Source: Oscillospiraceae bacterium (lineage in GTDB: Bacteria; Bacillota; Clostridia; Oscillospirales; Oscillospiraceae). From it: a stretch of DNA of 64,000 nucleotides. The stretch covers positions 1 through 64,000 of the forward strand of contig SVLJ01000012.1 in the NCBI GenBank assembly GCA_015067995.1. The letters are read 5' to 3'. The notes below the pieces were generated by a model. It had not been told where the DNA came from and ran no database searches. It saw only the letters and a list, made by a program, of their open reading frames with translations. Positions 1-8,668 of the stretch are shown piece after piece. Numbering within the stretch: the first letter of the stretch is position 1; every line of letters starts with the position of its first letter. A program made the position numbers and the translations under genes.

Positions 1-122
1 CTGTGGTTGGAGCCTATTCTGAACCGTCTTGCGGTAGGCGCGATAAACCAATCCACAGCATCCCTTACAGTGTAGCACAGCCTCTGGAGAGGGGCTCTAA
101 AAACTACTACTCTATAATACAA

Positions 123-250
123 GGCGCGATACAATTTCTCGTAGTCCAGTTCCTCAAGCTGGGCGCTTGTCAGTCGGAGGGGTGCGTTCTCCGGCAATAA
201 AAATTCACTGTTCAGGACAAGTACCAGTTGACCATTTCTCTCCTTTACAG
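123..250 (-). pseudogene. IS1182-like transposase N-terminal fragment
   Basis: Read on the minus strand, one frame gives a peptide containing LLPENAPLRL followed by SAQLEELDYEKLYRA. This resembles the start of IS1182-family transposases, where a LLPE/VRL element precedes a DYxKLYRAY element. Past KLYRA the match is lost, and no plausible start or downstream catalytic domain is present, so only a scrap of the N-terminus remains. Family assignment rests on motif memory, not on a search. The flanking bases 1-122 and 250-649 contain short open frames that I cannot assign to any gene. Confidence 0.45.
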
Positions 251-305
251 TACACTGGTCTTGCGTTACTAGATTGTGCGTCACACCTCAATTTTAACGC
301 TAAAG

Positions 306-350
306 AGACGAGTAGCCAACCCTTTCGGGATGACTACTCGTCTTCATTTT
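306..350 (+). terminator. Stem-loop, possible terminator
   Basis: Arms AGACGAGTAG (306-315) and CTACTCGTCT (334-343) pair perfectly around an 18-base loop and are followed by TCATTTT. The tail is a weak U-tract, and no intact gene precedes the stem, so it may be a relic of a lost gene or element end. Confidence 0.35.
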
Positions 351-649
351 AGGTCATGCTATTTTGCAACAGGCCCTTTCTCTTTGGACAAAATAGACTT
401 TTGATGCCGCCGGAGACTCGAATGGTGCCGTGTTTTGTGGTACCCAAGCTTGTTGGCGGTCAATGGATGCAGTGGTGCCCAAATGGTACCCGAAGGGGTG
501 ATAAGGGCCTATAAACTCGGGGCCTACAGCACGGGTGACTTATTTAATGACGCCCAAAAGACCGTAATCTTATGGGAAAGTATGGCAGCAGATATGCTGA
601 TGGGTATTCTTTTATACTATTACCAGGCTGTTGGTGGAGTAATTTCTCG

Positions 650-835
650 TCAAATAACTCTTTCTCCATCAACAAAAACACACCGGACGCGTGTGTCGCT
701 CACCGGAACATCTCCATTGGTCAATAAAATATCAGCATGCTTTCCTACCTCGATGGAACCAACCTGGTCTGCCACGCCAATATGCTTGGCCGGATTGATA
801 GTAATAGCCTGGAGTGCAGCAAATGGATCCATAGG
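650..835 (-). pseudogene. C-terminal fragment of an amidohydrolase
   Basis: The minus strand encodes about 61 residues starting MDPFAALQAITINPAKHIGV, nearly identical to the C-terminal part of the amidohydrolase at 8669-9817. It then runs through a VGSIEVGKHADI segment to a normal stop. Homology begins abruptly at the MDPF codon near 832; upstream sequence is unrelated and AT-rich. It is therefore the last sixth of a paralogous gene whose 5' part was deleted. The tail after GSIE differs from the intact copy (LLTNGDVPVSDTRVR against LVATGDILLNSTKVK), so it is a diverged paralog, not a recent copy. Confidence 0.8.
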
Positions 836-869
836 TTTCCAAAAATACATACTTATTTGGTTTTTTCCA

Positions 870-897
870 TTTACAATTTTTTCTGTGTTGATAGAAT
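870..897 (+). promoter_or_regulatory. Sigma-A-like promoter of the AEC gene
   Basis: TTTACA (870-875) and TAGAAT (892-897) are separated by 16 bases, and transcription would begin just upstream of the GGGAG ribosome site of the AEC transporter gene. It lies immediately beyond the breakpoint of the amidohydrolase fragment. Confidence 0.5.
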
Positions 898-916
898 TTT
901 AGCGGGAGTGATTATT

Positions 917-1816
917 ATGGCGCTTATTTTGGAGCAGGTTCTTTTGCTGCTATCCTTTGCTGTGATAGGCTATGCATTGTGCAAAACCGGCAAAGTAGAA
1001 AACACAAACACAAAGATCCTCTCTACGTTAGAGGTGTACCTGTTTTTGCCTGCAACCGTGTTCAATACTTTTTCGTCGAATTTTACACCGACCTATTTAC
1101 GCCAAAAATATGTGTTGATACTTGCCAGTGCGGTCATCCTTGTTGCCGTGGCTCTTGCAGCTCACCCGGTGGCGAAGCTTCTGGCGAGGGATGACTACCA
1201 AAAAAAGGTGTTTCACTATTCGCTGGTGGTTCCCAATTACGGTTATATGGGTTACGCACTGGCGGGTGGCATTTTTGGAAGTGAGATGCTGCTGGATGTT
1301 ATGGTGTTTGCATTGCCATTGGCTTTGTATACATATACCATCGGGTACAATATGCTTACAAAGTCGCCCATATCACTGAAACGACTTGTGAATCCGGTAG
1401 TGCTTTCTATATTTGCAGGAATGTGTGTTGGTTTTAGCGGAATAGAATTACCCGCTGTGGCCGCCAACTTTTTAAGTAAGGCGGCAGCCTGTATGGGACC
1501 GATCAGTATGCTTTTGAGTGGTATGGTCATATCACAATACAAGCTTACAGAGCTTTTCCGCAACAGAGAATCGTATTTGATCGCTTTACTGCGGCTGATC
1601 GGTATTCCGTGTACTGTGGCGATTGTTTTGCATGCTCTGTCTCTTCAGACTCTGATTATACCGTCTATTACATTGCTGGCGATGCCTTGCGGGCTCAATA
1701 CGATCGTGTTTCCGCAGCTTGTTGGGGAAGACTGTTGCACCGGAGCATCCTTGGCCTTGGTAACAAGCCTACTGTGCGTTATTACGATTCCTCTGTGCCT
1801 GCTTATTTGGGGTTGA
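917..1816 (+). CDS. AEC family (auxin efflux carrier-like) transporter
   Basis: This 299-residue protein is almost entirely hydrophobic with about ten predicted membrane segments. It begins MALILEQVLLLLSFAVIGY, as in AEC/malonate-type permeases, and has the usual family length. ATG 917 is chosen because GGGAG lies 9 bases upstream; the longer open frame upstream overlaps the pseudogene region. AEC proteins move small carboxylates or amino-acid-like anions across the inner membrane; the substrate here cannot be read from sequence. It converges with an AraC regulator and lies next to the peptide-import cluster, so export or uptake of a product of that pathway is an inference. Confidence 0.8.
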   Translation: MALILEQVLLLLSFAVIGYALCKTGKVENTNTKILSTLEVYLFLPATVFNTFSSNFTPTYLRQKYVLILASAVILVAVALAAHPVAKLLARDDYQKKVFHYSLVVPNYGYMGYALAGGIFGSEMLLDVMVFALPLALYTYTIGYNMLTKSPISLKRLVNPVVLSIFAGMCVGFSGIELPAVAANFLSKAAACMGPISMLLSGMVISQYKLTELFRNRESYLIALLRLIGIPCTVAIVLHALSLQTLIIPSITLLAMPCGLNTIVFPQLVGEDCCTGASLALVTSLLCVITIPLCLLIWG

Positions 1817-1860
1817 GGGATCTATACGAAATGCGAGTTCAGCTGTGTCATTTTAAACGA

Positions 1861-1888
1861 AAAGCCGCCCACACGGGCGGCTTTTTAT
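1861..1888. terminator. Bidirectional intrinsic terminator
   Basis: AAAGCCGCCC and GGGCGGCTTT pair around an ACAC loop, with A-rich and T-rich flanks. It sits between the convergent AEC and AraC genes and can serve both. Confidence 0.85.
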
Positions 1889-1916
1889 ATAGAAGTTCTT
1901 TGAGGTTTTCGGAGGA

Positions 1917-2666
1917 TTATTGAGAGTTATGCTTTTTGGGTGAATACCCGAATTTTTGTGAAAACAGTTTGCTGAAATACAATGCATCCTCATAACCAAC
2001 GGCGGATGCGATCTCATAAATATAGGCATATTCGCCGCTTTCCAGAATGCGCTTTGCTTGTGTTAGTCGTAGGTTGGTAACATATCTTTTGGGAGAGGTG
2101 CCATATTCCATATGGAAGTTTTTCCGAAAAGAGACATCAGACATATTACACAGGTCATGCAAATTCTCTATCCGTAAAGCTGGGTCGAAAATATGTTCCC
2201 CCAGATATTGGATTGCCGGCCGGATTCGATTTTGGACGTCAGAGGTGTTGTGCTTCTCATCAGCGGCCATGATGGACAGTAGCTTATAAAACAGAGATAG
2301 CTTTTCAAACTTCAGGGCATTTCCCGGAACAAGACAAGCTCTGATCAGTTCATCAAAGATGTCTTTAACGCGCTGCGTGTCGTCCAAATCATACAAGCGG
2401 GGAACAGCGTTGGGAATCGTAGCCGTAAAATTCACAACAGCATATTGTCCCGTTTCTTCGCCTTTTACCCAAAAAGATTCCCCTTGTGGGATGAACAGCA
2501 GCTGATTCTCGCCATGACAGAAAGTACCTGATTGAAAAGTGTATTCAGTCGTGTTGCAAACCCTTAGCAGAATCCCGTGGCTTGGACGGCTTCTAAAAAA
2601 CGTATGAATATTGGATGGTTTAAAAAAGGCACTGATGATTTCCGGGTTTTCCATATTGTTAAACAT
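1917..2666 (-). CDS. AraC family transcriptional regulator
   Basis: The product has about 249 residues. The N-terminal half (about 1-140) resembles a cupin-like sensing domain and the C-terminal 100 residues form the paired helix-turn-helix of AraC/XylS proteins, with IENLHDLCNMSDVSFRKNF and a later YEDALYFSKLFSQKFGYSPKKH segment. The start at 2666 (MFNNMENPEI) is preferred because GGTGG precedes it; an ATG at 2693 has no visible ribosome site. It is divergent from the peptide-import operon that begins at 2963 and is the obvious candidate to control it. The ligand is unknown, but a substrate of the operon is likely. Confidence 0.85.
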   Translation of the reverse strand: MFNNMENPEIISAFFKPSNIHTFFRSRPSHGILLRVCNTTEYTFQSGTFCHGENQLLFIPQGESFWVKGEETGQYAVVNFTATIPNAVPRLYDLDDTQRVKDIFDELIRACLVPGNALKFEKLSLFYKLLSIMAADEKHNTSDVQNRIRPAIQYLGEHIFDPALRIENLHDLCNMSDVSFRKNFHMEYGTSPKRYVTNLRLTQAKRILESGEYAYIYEIASAVGYEDALYFSKLFSQKFGYSPKKHNSQ

Positions 2667-2752
2667 AATATACCACCGGAAGTACCCTATCATATATCCA
2701 TTTTAATTGCAAGATGCTTTCTGAAAATTCCATATTGTTTGCCAAATATCCA

Positions 2753-2780
2753 TTTACATTTCTCTGCGCAAAAATATAAT
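2753..2780 (+). promoter_or_regulatory. Promoter of the peptide-import operon
   Basis: TTTACA (2753-2758) and TATAAT (2775-2780) have a 16-base spacer, giving a leader of about 175 bases before the binding-protein gene. The region lies in the divergent spacer beside the AraC regulator. Confidence 0.65.
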
Positions 2781-2850
2781 GAAATAAAGAATGCGGATGG
2801 TGATGAGTATTGTCTCAAAGCCGAGTATCAGCTATACACCTTGGGGGACC

Positions 2851-2879
2851 GTTTTCGGCACTTTCGGTTTGCCGAAAAC
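2851..2879. promoter_or_regulatory. Perfect 10-bp inverted repeat in the operon leader
   Basis: GTTTTCGGCA (2851-2860) and TGCCGAAAAC (2870-2879) pair exactly around 9 bases. It lies about 70 bases downstream of the predicted start site and about 85 before the binding-protein gene, and lacks a U-tract. It may be an operator, or an RNA hairpin that protects or modulates the leader. Confidence 0.5.
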
Positions 2880-2962
2880 ATGTCTCGATTTTAGTATGGA
2901 TTATTGTCCCATTGGGACTTTAATTGAAGAAACTGGAATGAAAAAAGAAAAGGAGTATCACT

Positions 2963-4576
2963 ATGAAAAGACTGTTGTCCCTGCTTTTGATCGTCGCTGT
3001 GTGCCTTTCTTTGGTCGCATGTGGCGGCAAACCGAACTCCGGCAGCACCTCTGCAGACACGAGCACCAATGAACCCTCCACGGGCGGAGATTATACCGAC
3101 GGCGGCAACCTTACGGTTGGAACCGGAGAAAAGACCGATGACACTAAGTACGCTGAAGAAGTTACCCTGTCCCTCGGCCTTGGCAAGCTGGATCCTCACC
3201 AAGGCTGGAATGTTCAGGGCGAAGGCTACTATCGTCTGGTGTTTGACAATCTGTACTATATTGATGATATCACCGGCGAAGTGACAATGGAACTGGCCAA
3301 GAGTGTGGACTGGGTGGATGACACCGTTACCGCACTGAAAGTTGTGCTGCGCGATGATGTTGTTTTCTCCAATGGTATGCCCGTTACCACCGAGGATGTT
3401 CAGTTCAGCCTTGAGCGCACCAAGTACGGCAACCTGAAGAACTACTACGACCACTGCGAGATCGTTTCTCCCACCGAAATGACCATTCACCTCAAGCAGC
3501 CTTATCTGAACTATTATGTCATGCTGAACCTCTCCGCAGCCGCGATCGTCTGCAAGGCCGAGACGGAGAAGCACCCCGATGGTCAGGCTCTCATCGGCTC
3601 CGGTCCCTATGTCTATGACATGGATACTTATGTCATCGACAGCTCCATCACCCTGAAGCGCAACGAGAAGTACTGGGGTGAGACGAACGCTACCCAGAAG
3701 ATCAATATCGTCCGTATCGCTGAGGCCTCTGCGGCTACGATCGCCCTGCAGAACGGCGAGGTCGATTTTATTCCCACCGTCAATGTTACCGAGATTCCCA
3801 ACCTGCAGAAGGATAAGAACGTTGAGGTTTACTCCTTCCCCTGCTACACCTTCCTCTATATGGCCTTCAATGACAAGTGCGGCAATGCGATGACCGAGGA
3901 GGAGATCAATTTCCGTCGCGCGGTTGCCTGCGCCATCGATAAGGAGGCCATCGCTATCGCTATTGGCGGCGGCAAGGCAAAGACCAGCTTCTGGGCCTAT
4001 GACAATGCTGCTTATATCGATTCCGAGGCCGCGTTTGAGCATGATCTGAGCTATAACCCTGCGAAGGCCAAGGAGTATTTGGCCAAGGCCGGCGGCAAGA
4101 CCTCTTTCACCTGCATGGTGAATTCCGCTTCGGCTGAACCTGCTACCGCCATTCAGGTCATTCAGGAGTATCTGCGTCAGGTCGGCATCACCATGGAGGT
4201 CATTGAAGTTGACGGCACCGGTTTCAGCGCTGCTGCCAAGTGGGGTCAATTTGAGTATGATGCCCTTATCCACAAGAACCTCTGGTCTACCAAGGTCGGC
4301 GGCTATTCCTACTTCACTCCCGAAAACGGCACCAACAAGGCGTACATGGTCAATCAGACCGTGGTGGATGCATATACTGCCGCTATGGGCGCCGCCGATG
4401 AGGCCAAGCAGGTCGAACTGCACCAGATCATCCTGCGCGAGGTACATAAGACCCAGTCCTACAATCCCCTGTGCTGGATCATGGCCAATGTTGGCTATAA
4501 TGCCGGCCTTGAAAACTTCACTGTTACCTCCGGCAACCGTCTGAATTTCCGCGATGTTTGTCTGCGCGTCAACTGA
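2963..4576 (+). CDS. Peptide ABC transporter substrate-binding lipoprotein
   Basis: This is the extracellular solute-binding component (family 5, DppA/OppA type) of an ABC importer. The 537-residue precursor has a lipoprotein signal with lipobox L17-V-A-C20, then an acidic Ser/Thr/Gly linker. The mature domain shows typical family features such as TEDVQFSLER near residue 140 and a GSGPYVYD segment. AGGAG 8 bases upstream supports ATG 2963. It heads the transporter operon; a strong hairpin follows before the permeases, which should leave the binding protein more abundant than the membrane parts. Ligand class is inferred from the downstream hydrolases as N-substituted or D-residue peptides. Confidence 0.9.
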   Translation: MKRLLSLLLIVAVCLSLVACGGKPNSGSTSADTSTNEPSTGGDYTDGGNLTVGTGEKTDDTKYAEEVTLSLGLGKLDPHQGWNVQGEGYYRLVFDNLYYIDDITGEVTMELAKSVDWVDDTVTALKVVLRDDVVFSNGMPVTTEDVQFSLERTKYGNLKNYYDHCEIVSPTEMTIHLKQPYLNYYVMLNLSAAAIVCKAETEKHPDGQALIGSGPYVYDMDTYVIDSSITLKRNEKYWGETNATQKINIVRIAEASAATIALQNGEVDFIPTVNVTEIPNLQKDKNVEVYSFPCYTFLYMAFNDKCGNAMTEEEINFRRAVACAIDKEAIAIAIGGGKAKTSFWAYDNAAYIDSEAAFEHDLSYNPAKAKEYLAKAGGKTSFTCMVNSASAEPATAIQVIQEYLRQVGITMEVIEVDGTGFSAAAKWGQFEYDALIHKNLWSTKVGGYSYFTPENGTNKAYMVNQTVVDAYTAAMGAADEAKQVELHQIILREVHKTQSYNPLCWIMANVGYNAGLENFTVTSGNRLNFRDVCLRVN

Positions 4577-4627
4577 TTGCAATGAACAGTGAGCGAGCTC
4601 TGTTTCGTCTCTAAATTGTGATCATAG

Positions 4628-4669
4628 GCCCGGCAACGGGATACTTTGTGTTCCGTTGCCGGGCTTTTT
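4628..4669 (+). terminator. Intercistronic terminator after the binding protein
   Basis: GCCCGGCAACGG and CCGTTGCCGGGC pair around 13 bases and are followed by TTTTTG. It lies between the binding-protein gene and the first permease gene, so it probably acts as a partial terminator. Confidence 0.8.
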
Positions 4670-4780
4670 GAGAACATTCGATTTTGCTCAGTTCGGCGCG
4701 CTCATTATCGTCTCCAAACGCAAGTGAACGCTTCGTTGATAATCATTCCCCACGTTGGTCGAGAGGAGAGAAATCTATCC

Positions 4781-5752
4781 GTGTATCGATATATTGTTAA
4801 TCGGGTCCTGATGATGATCCCCGTTATCATCGGTGTTACTTTTTTGATTTTTTTTATGATGGATCTGGCTCCCGGCGATGCCACAGATGTCGTTGCGATG
4901 GAATACAGTGAAGAGGCGCTGCAGCAGCTGCGCGAGGATCTGCATCTGGACGAGCCGCTGCTTGTGCGCTATTTTATATACATGAAGGATCTGCTCAGAG
5001 GAGACCTGGGATACTCCTATATGAGTCAGGTACATGTTTGGGACCTGTATGTTCAGCGCTTTCCTTACACACTGGTTCTTGCTGTTTCTTCGGTTTTGCT
5101 GGGCGTGGTTCTCTCTATTCCACTGGGTATTCTGGCGGCAAAAAAGAACGGCAGTCTAACGGATAACGCATGTACTGTGGCGGCCATGTTCGGCCTGTCT
5201 GTGCCCAACTTTTGGTTTGGCCTTTTGTTGATTCTGCTGTTTTCCAAAATCCTTGGCTGGTTCCCCTCCTATGGTGCGGATGAAGGGTGGAAGAGTCTGG
5301 TCCTGCCCGCTATTACCGTTGGAATTGACACGATGGCTGCTCTGGTGCGCACCACCCGATCCAGTATGCTGGATGTTCTCCGTGCGGACTATTTGAGGAC
5401 TGCGCGGGCAAAGGGCGTGGACGAGCGTGTCGTTATCAATAAACACGGCCTGCGCAATGCGCTGATCCCCATCATCACGGTTTTCGGCGGTCAGCTTGGC
5501 GGCGCGTTTGGCGGTGCAGTGATCACAGAGAATGTTTTCACTTGGCCCGGTCTCGGTCAATCTCTGGTTGCCGGTATCAAGGCGCGTGACACCACCCTGG
5601 TCTGTGGATTCATCATTATGTTCGTTATTATGATCAGTGTGACACAGCTTCTGGTTGATCTGGCATACGCTTTCGTCGATCCTCGTATCAAGAGCCAGTA
5701 TGCGTCCGGAAAGACGAAAAAGAGGGCGCAGAAAGGAGGGGTACAGGCATGA
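4781..5752 (+). CDS. Peptide ABC transporter permease, DppB type
   Basis: This inner-membrane subunit has 323 residues from a GTG start at 4781. The start is chosen because the protein then begins VYRYIVNRVLMMIPVIIGV, the usual DppB opening; GAGAGGAGAG lies upstream with a long spacer, and an earlier ATG at 4646 falls in the terminator. Six membrane segments are visible, along with the cytoplasmic ATPase-contact loop RADYLRTARAKGVDE (EAA-type motif), which docks on the ATPases. The gene ends in a 4-base ATGA overlap with the next permease, showing translational coupling. Confidence 0.88.
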   Translation: MYRYIVNRVLMMIPVIIGVTFLIFFMMDLAPGDATDVVAMEYSEEALQQLREDLHLDEPLLVRYFIYMKDLLRGDLGYSYMSQVHVWDLYVQRFPYTLVLAVSSVLLGVVLSIPLGILAAKKNGSLTDNACTVAAMFGLSVPNFWFGLLLILLFSKILGWFPSYGADEGWKSLVLPAITVGIDTMAALVRTTRSSMLDVLRADYLRTARAKGVDERVVINKHGLRNALIPIITVFGGQLGGAFGGAVITENVFTWPGLGQSLVAGIKARDTTLVCGFIIMFVIMISVTQLLVDLAYAFVDPRIKSQYASGKTKKRAQKGGVQA

Positions 5753-6636
5753 AAAAGGGAAATTCTGCAATTGATCCCGCACAGGTCCGCAGACGCAGTC
5801 AGTTGGCGGAGATCTGGCGCAATTTCAGGAAGAACAAGGGCGCAATGATCGGATTGATCCTTATCATCATTATCATTACGATCGGCGCCACGGTTTCCTT
5901 CTGGATCGATTATGATAAAATCGTAGCAATGAATATTCGGGAACGACTTCAGCCTCCCAGCGCGGAGCACTGGTTCGGCACTGATGAAATGGGCCGTGAT
6001 TTGTTCTGGCGCGTGCTGTATGGTACCCGCTATTCGATTGCCGTCGGCTTCGTGGCCGTGATGGTGTCCCTTGCCATCGGTATTCCGGTGGGTGCTGTCG
6101 CCGGTTATTTCGGCGGCAAGATCGAGAATCTTATCATGCGCGGCGCCGATATTTTCGCCGCAGTTCCAGGTGTGCTGATGGCCATGGTCATCGTGGCTAT
6201 TCTGGGCGCCAATGTGTTCAATTTGATGCTCGCTATCGGTATTGCTGCAGTCCCCGGTTTTATCCGTACCACCCGCGCCGCGGTACTTACCGTCAAAAAC
6301 GAGGAATACATCGAGGCTATCCGTGCTTTGGGCAAGTCTGAGCCTTATATCATTGCCAGACATGTTCTGCCCAACTGCCTCAGCCCAATCATTGTCCGTG
6401 TTACTCTGCGTATTGCCGGCGCCATTATCTCGGCGTCCAGTTTGAGCTTCCTCGGTCTGGGTATTGAAGCGCCTCTGCCCGAGTGGGGTGCACTGCTGAA
6501 TGGCGGCAACAAATTTGTGATGACTCACCCCTATTTGACGATCTTCCCGGGTCTTGCGATCATGATCACCGTTCTCGCTTTCAATTTGGTCGGTGACGGT
6601 CTGCGCGACGCAATGGATCCCAAGCTGAAGCGCTAA
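5749..6636 (+). CDS. Peptide ABC transporter permease, DppC type
   Basis: The product has 295 residues, with a cytoplasmic N-terminus (RRSQLAEIWRNFRKNKGAM) typical of DppC/OppC, then six membrane spans. HWFGTDEMGRDLFWRVLYGTR is the conserved periplasmic-side motif, and NEEYIEAIRALGKSE is the coupling loop for ATPase contact. It pairs with the preceding permease to form the channel. AAGGAGGGG precedes the ATG, which overlaps the upstream stop codon. Family length is normal. Confidence 0.92.
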   Translation: MKKGNSAIDPAQVRRRSQLAEIWRNFRKNKGAMIGLILIIIIITIGATVSFWIDYDKIVAMNIRERLQPPSAEHWFGTDEMGRDLFWRVLYGTRYSIAVGFVAVMVSLAIGIPVGAVAGYFGGKIENLIMRGADIFAAVPGVLMAMVIVAILGANVFNLMLAIGIAAVPGFIRTTRAAVLTVKNEEYIEAIRALGKSEPYIIARHVLPNCLSPIIVRVTLRIAGAIISASSLSFLGLGIEAPLPEWGALLNGGNKFVMTHPYLTIFPGLAIMITVLAFNLVGDGLRDAMDPKLKR

Positions 6637-6648
6637 GGAGGTATCGAC

Positions 6649-7680
6649 ATGAGTGAAATTACTATGAACAGCAACGCACGCGAAGACTCTTTGGTGCTGG
6701 ACATCCGAAATCTGACAATCCACTATGTTATGGAGGATGCCACCGTAGAAGCCGTCAACGGTATCGATATCCAGCTTGAGAAGGGAAAGATCCTTGGCAT
6801 CGTGGGCGAAACCGGAGCCGGTAAGACCAGCGTGTGTTTATCCATCCTCAATCTGATCCCCGATCCTCCCGGCGTTATTAAGAGCGGTGAGATCTATATC
6901 AATGGAAAGAATATTCTCACGGCGAGTCCCAAAGAAATGAACCGTATCCGGGGCAAGGAAGTAGCGATGATCTTTCAGGATCCCATGAGCAGCCTGAACC
7001 CCGTGCTGACGGTGGGTGATCAAATCGCCGAGGCCATTAAGATCCACGCCCATTGCTCCGATCACGAAGCCTGGGATAGGGCAGAGAAGATGCTGGAGAT
7101 GGTAGGCATCCCCAAGGAACGCATGGCGGAGTATCCGCATCAGTTTTCCGGCGGTATGAAGCAGCGCGTGGTGATCGCTATCGCTCTGTCCTGCAGTCCG
7201 GCCCTGTTGCTTGCTGATGAGCCCACCACGGCGCTGGATGTGACCATTCAGGCGCAGATCCTGAACATGATGGAAAGACTGAAAGGTCAGCTGAATACCT
7301 CCATGCTGTTTGTTACCCACGATCTGGGTATTGTGGCAGAAATCTGCGACGAAGTGGCAGTTATGTACGCAGGACGCATCATTGAGCGCGGCACGCTGGT
7401 TGATGTGTTCAACCATACCAAGCATCCCTACACCGAGGGCCTGTTCAACTCTCTGCCTAACATTGAGGACAGAAAGAGCGAGCTGAAACCCATTCCCGGA
7501 CTGATGCCCGATCCCACTAAACTGCCTGCGGGATGCGCTTTTGCGCCCCGCTGCCCATATGCCAGACCTGAGTGCATCGATACGCCCCAAACGGAGCGGT
7601 CTTTCAGCGATACTCACAGGGTGATGTGCTCTGCTTATAACGATCCTTCTTTTAAAATCGAAAGAGAGGAGATTGATTAA
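6649..7680 (+). CDS. Peptide ABC transporter ATPase, DppD type
   Basis: This 343-residue cytoplasmic ATPase powers import. It shows Walker [13 protein letters not shown] signature FSGGMKQR, Walker [13 protein letters not shown] and the H-loop TH in [10 protein letters not shown]-terminal oligopeptide-transporter extension with [14 protein letters not shown] is typical of DppD/OppD, and the cysteines may bind an iron-sulfur cluster as proposed for that family. AAGGAGG overlaps the stop of the DppC gene and sets the start. Confidence 0.92.
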   Translation: MSEITMNSNAREDSLVLDIRNLTIHYVMEDATVEAVNGIDIQLEKGKILGIVGETGAGKTSVCLSILNLIPDPPGVIKSGEIYINGKNILTASPKEMNRIRGKEVAMIFQDPMSSLNPVLTVGDQIAEAIKIHAHCSDHEAWDRAEKMLEMVGIPKERMAEYPHQFSGGMKQRVVIAIALSCSPALLLADEPTTALDVTIQAQILNMMERLKGQLNTSMLFVTHDLGIVAEICDEVAVMYAGRIIERGTLVDVFNHTKHPYTEGLFNSLPNIEDRKSELKPIPGLMPDPTKLPAGCAFAPRCPYARPECIDTPQTERSFSDTHRVMCSAYNDPSFKIEREEID

Positions 7681-7681
7681 C

Positions 7682-8635
7682 ATGGCAAACAACATTCTTG
7701 AAGTCAGCAACCTGAAAAAATACTTTAAGACCGCCCGAGGCATGCTCCACGCCGTGGACGATATCACCTTCTCTCTTGAGCAGGGCAAAACTTTAGGCAT
7801 CGTGGGTGAGTCCGGCTGCGGAAAGTCTACCACGGGCCGCTGCATCCTGCGCCTGATTGAGCCTACTTCCGGCAAAGTAGTCTTTGACGGAGAGAACATC
7901 CTCGCCCTCAATAAAAAGCAGATGGCGCAGCGCCGCAGGGATATGCAGATCATCTTCCAGGATCCTTTTTCCTCTTTGAATCCCCGCAATACGGTCATGC
8001 AGACCATTGCCGAGGGCGTGAAAGTCCGCGGCGAAAAGTATAAAACCCCCGCTGAGGTGGAAAAGCGCGTTCGTGAGCTGATGGATACCGTCGGTCTTGC
8101 GCAGAGACTGATCAACTCGTATCCCCATGAGTTGGATGGCGGACGTCGGCAGCGTATCGGCATCGCCCGCGCCCTTGCCGTGGAGCCTAAGCTGATTATC
8201 TGCGATGAGCCGGTTTCCGCACTGGATGTTTCCATTCAGGCACAGATCCTTAACCTCCTCAAGCACCTGCAGAAGGAGTTGGGGCTGACCTATATTTTTG
8301 TTACCCACGACTTGGCTGTGGTCAACCACATTTCTGATGAGATCATGGTCATGTATCTGGGGCAGATGGTGGAAAAGGCACCCACTGAGGAACTGTTCAA
8401 AAATCCCATCCACCCTTACACAAAATCTCTGCTCAGCGCAATCCCCATTCCAAAGGTTGGCGCAAGAAAAGAACGCGTCCTGCTGGAAGGTGAGATCAGC
8501 TCTCCCATTGAGCCCGGTGATGAGTGCCGCTTTGCCAAGCGTTGTCCCAACCACAGTGAGCAGTGTTCCCAAAAGTGTCCCGAGTTGCGTGAGGTTGCGC
8601 CCGGTCACTTTGTGTCCTGCCATAATTTTCCCTGA
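7682..8635 (+). CDS. Peptide ABC transporter ATPase, DppF type
   Basis: This is the second ATPase of the importer, 317 residues. ATG 7682 has AGGAG 10 bases upstream; the TTG at 7673 is too close to that site. Walker A is GESGCGKST, Walker B LIICDEPVSALD, and the switch histidine follows in FVTHDLAVV. The signature reads LDGGRRQR where DppF proteins usually have FSGGQRQR, so the usual serine is aspartate. The C-terminal extension has RFAKRCPNHSEQC. The start overlaps the end of the DppD gene by sharing its ribosome site. Confidence 0.9.
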   Translation: MANNILEVSNLKKYFKTARGMLHAVDDITFSLEQGKTLGIVGESGCGKSTTGRCILRLIEPTSGKVVFDGENILALNKKQMAQRRRDMQIIFQDPFSSLNPRNTVMQTIAEGVKVRGEKYKTPAEVEKRVRELMDTVGLAQRLINSYPHELDGGRRQRIGIARALAVEPKLIICDEPVSALDVSIQAQILNLLKHLQKELGLTYIFVTHDLAVVNHISDEIMVMYLGQMVEKAPTEELFKNPIHPYTKSLLSAIPIPKVGARKERVLLEGEISSPIEPGDECRFAKRCPNHSEQCSQKCPELREVAPGHFVSCHNFP

Positions 8636-8668
8636 TATCACCCTACGAGCTTTGACTGGAGAAAAAAT

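Noticed and set aside
435-902. A 155-codon plus-strand frame before the AEC gene
   Set aside because: It crosses the amidohydrolase remnant in antisense and has no ribosome site. The first 70 codons look protein-like but match nothing I know.
2891-4582. A 563-codon minus-strand frame over the binding-protein gene
   Set aside because: It mirrors the lipoprotein gene, has no recognisable motif and no ribosome site, and composition explains it.
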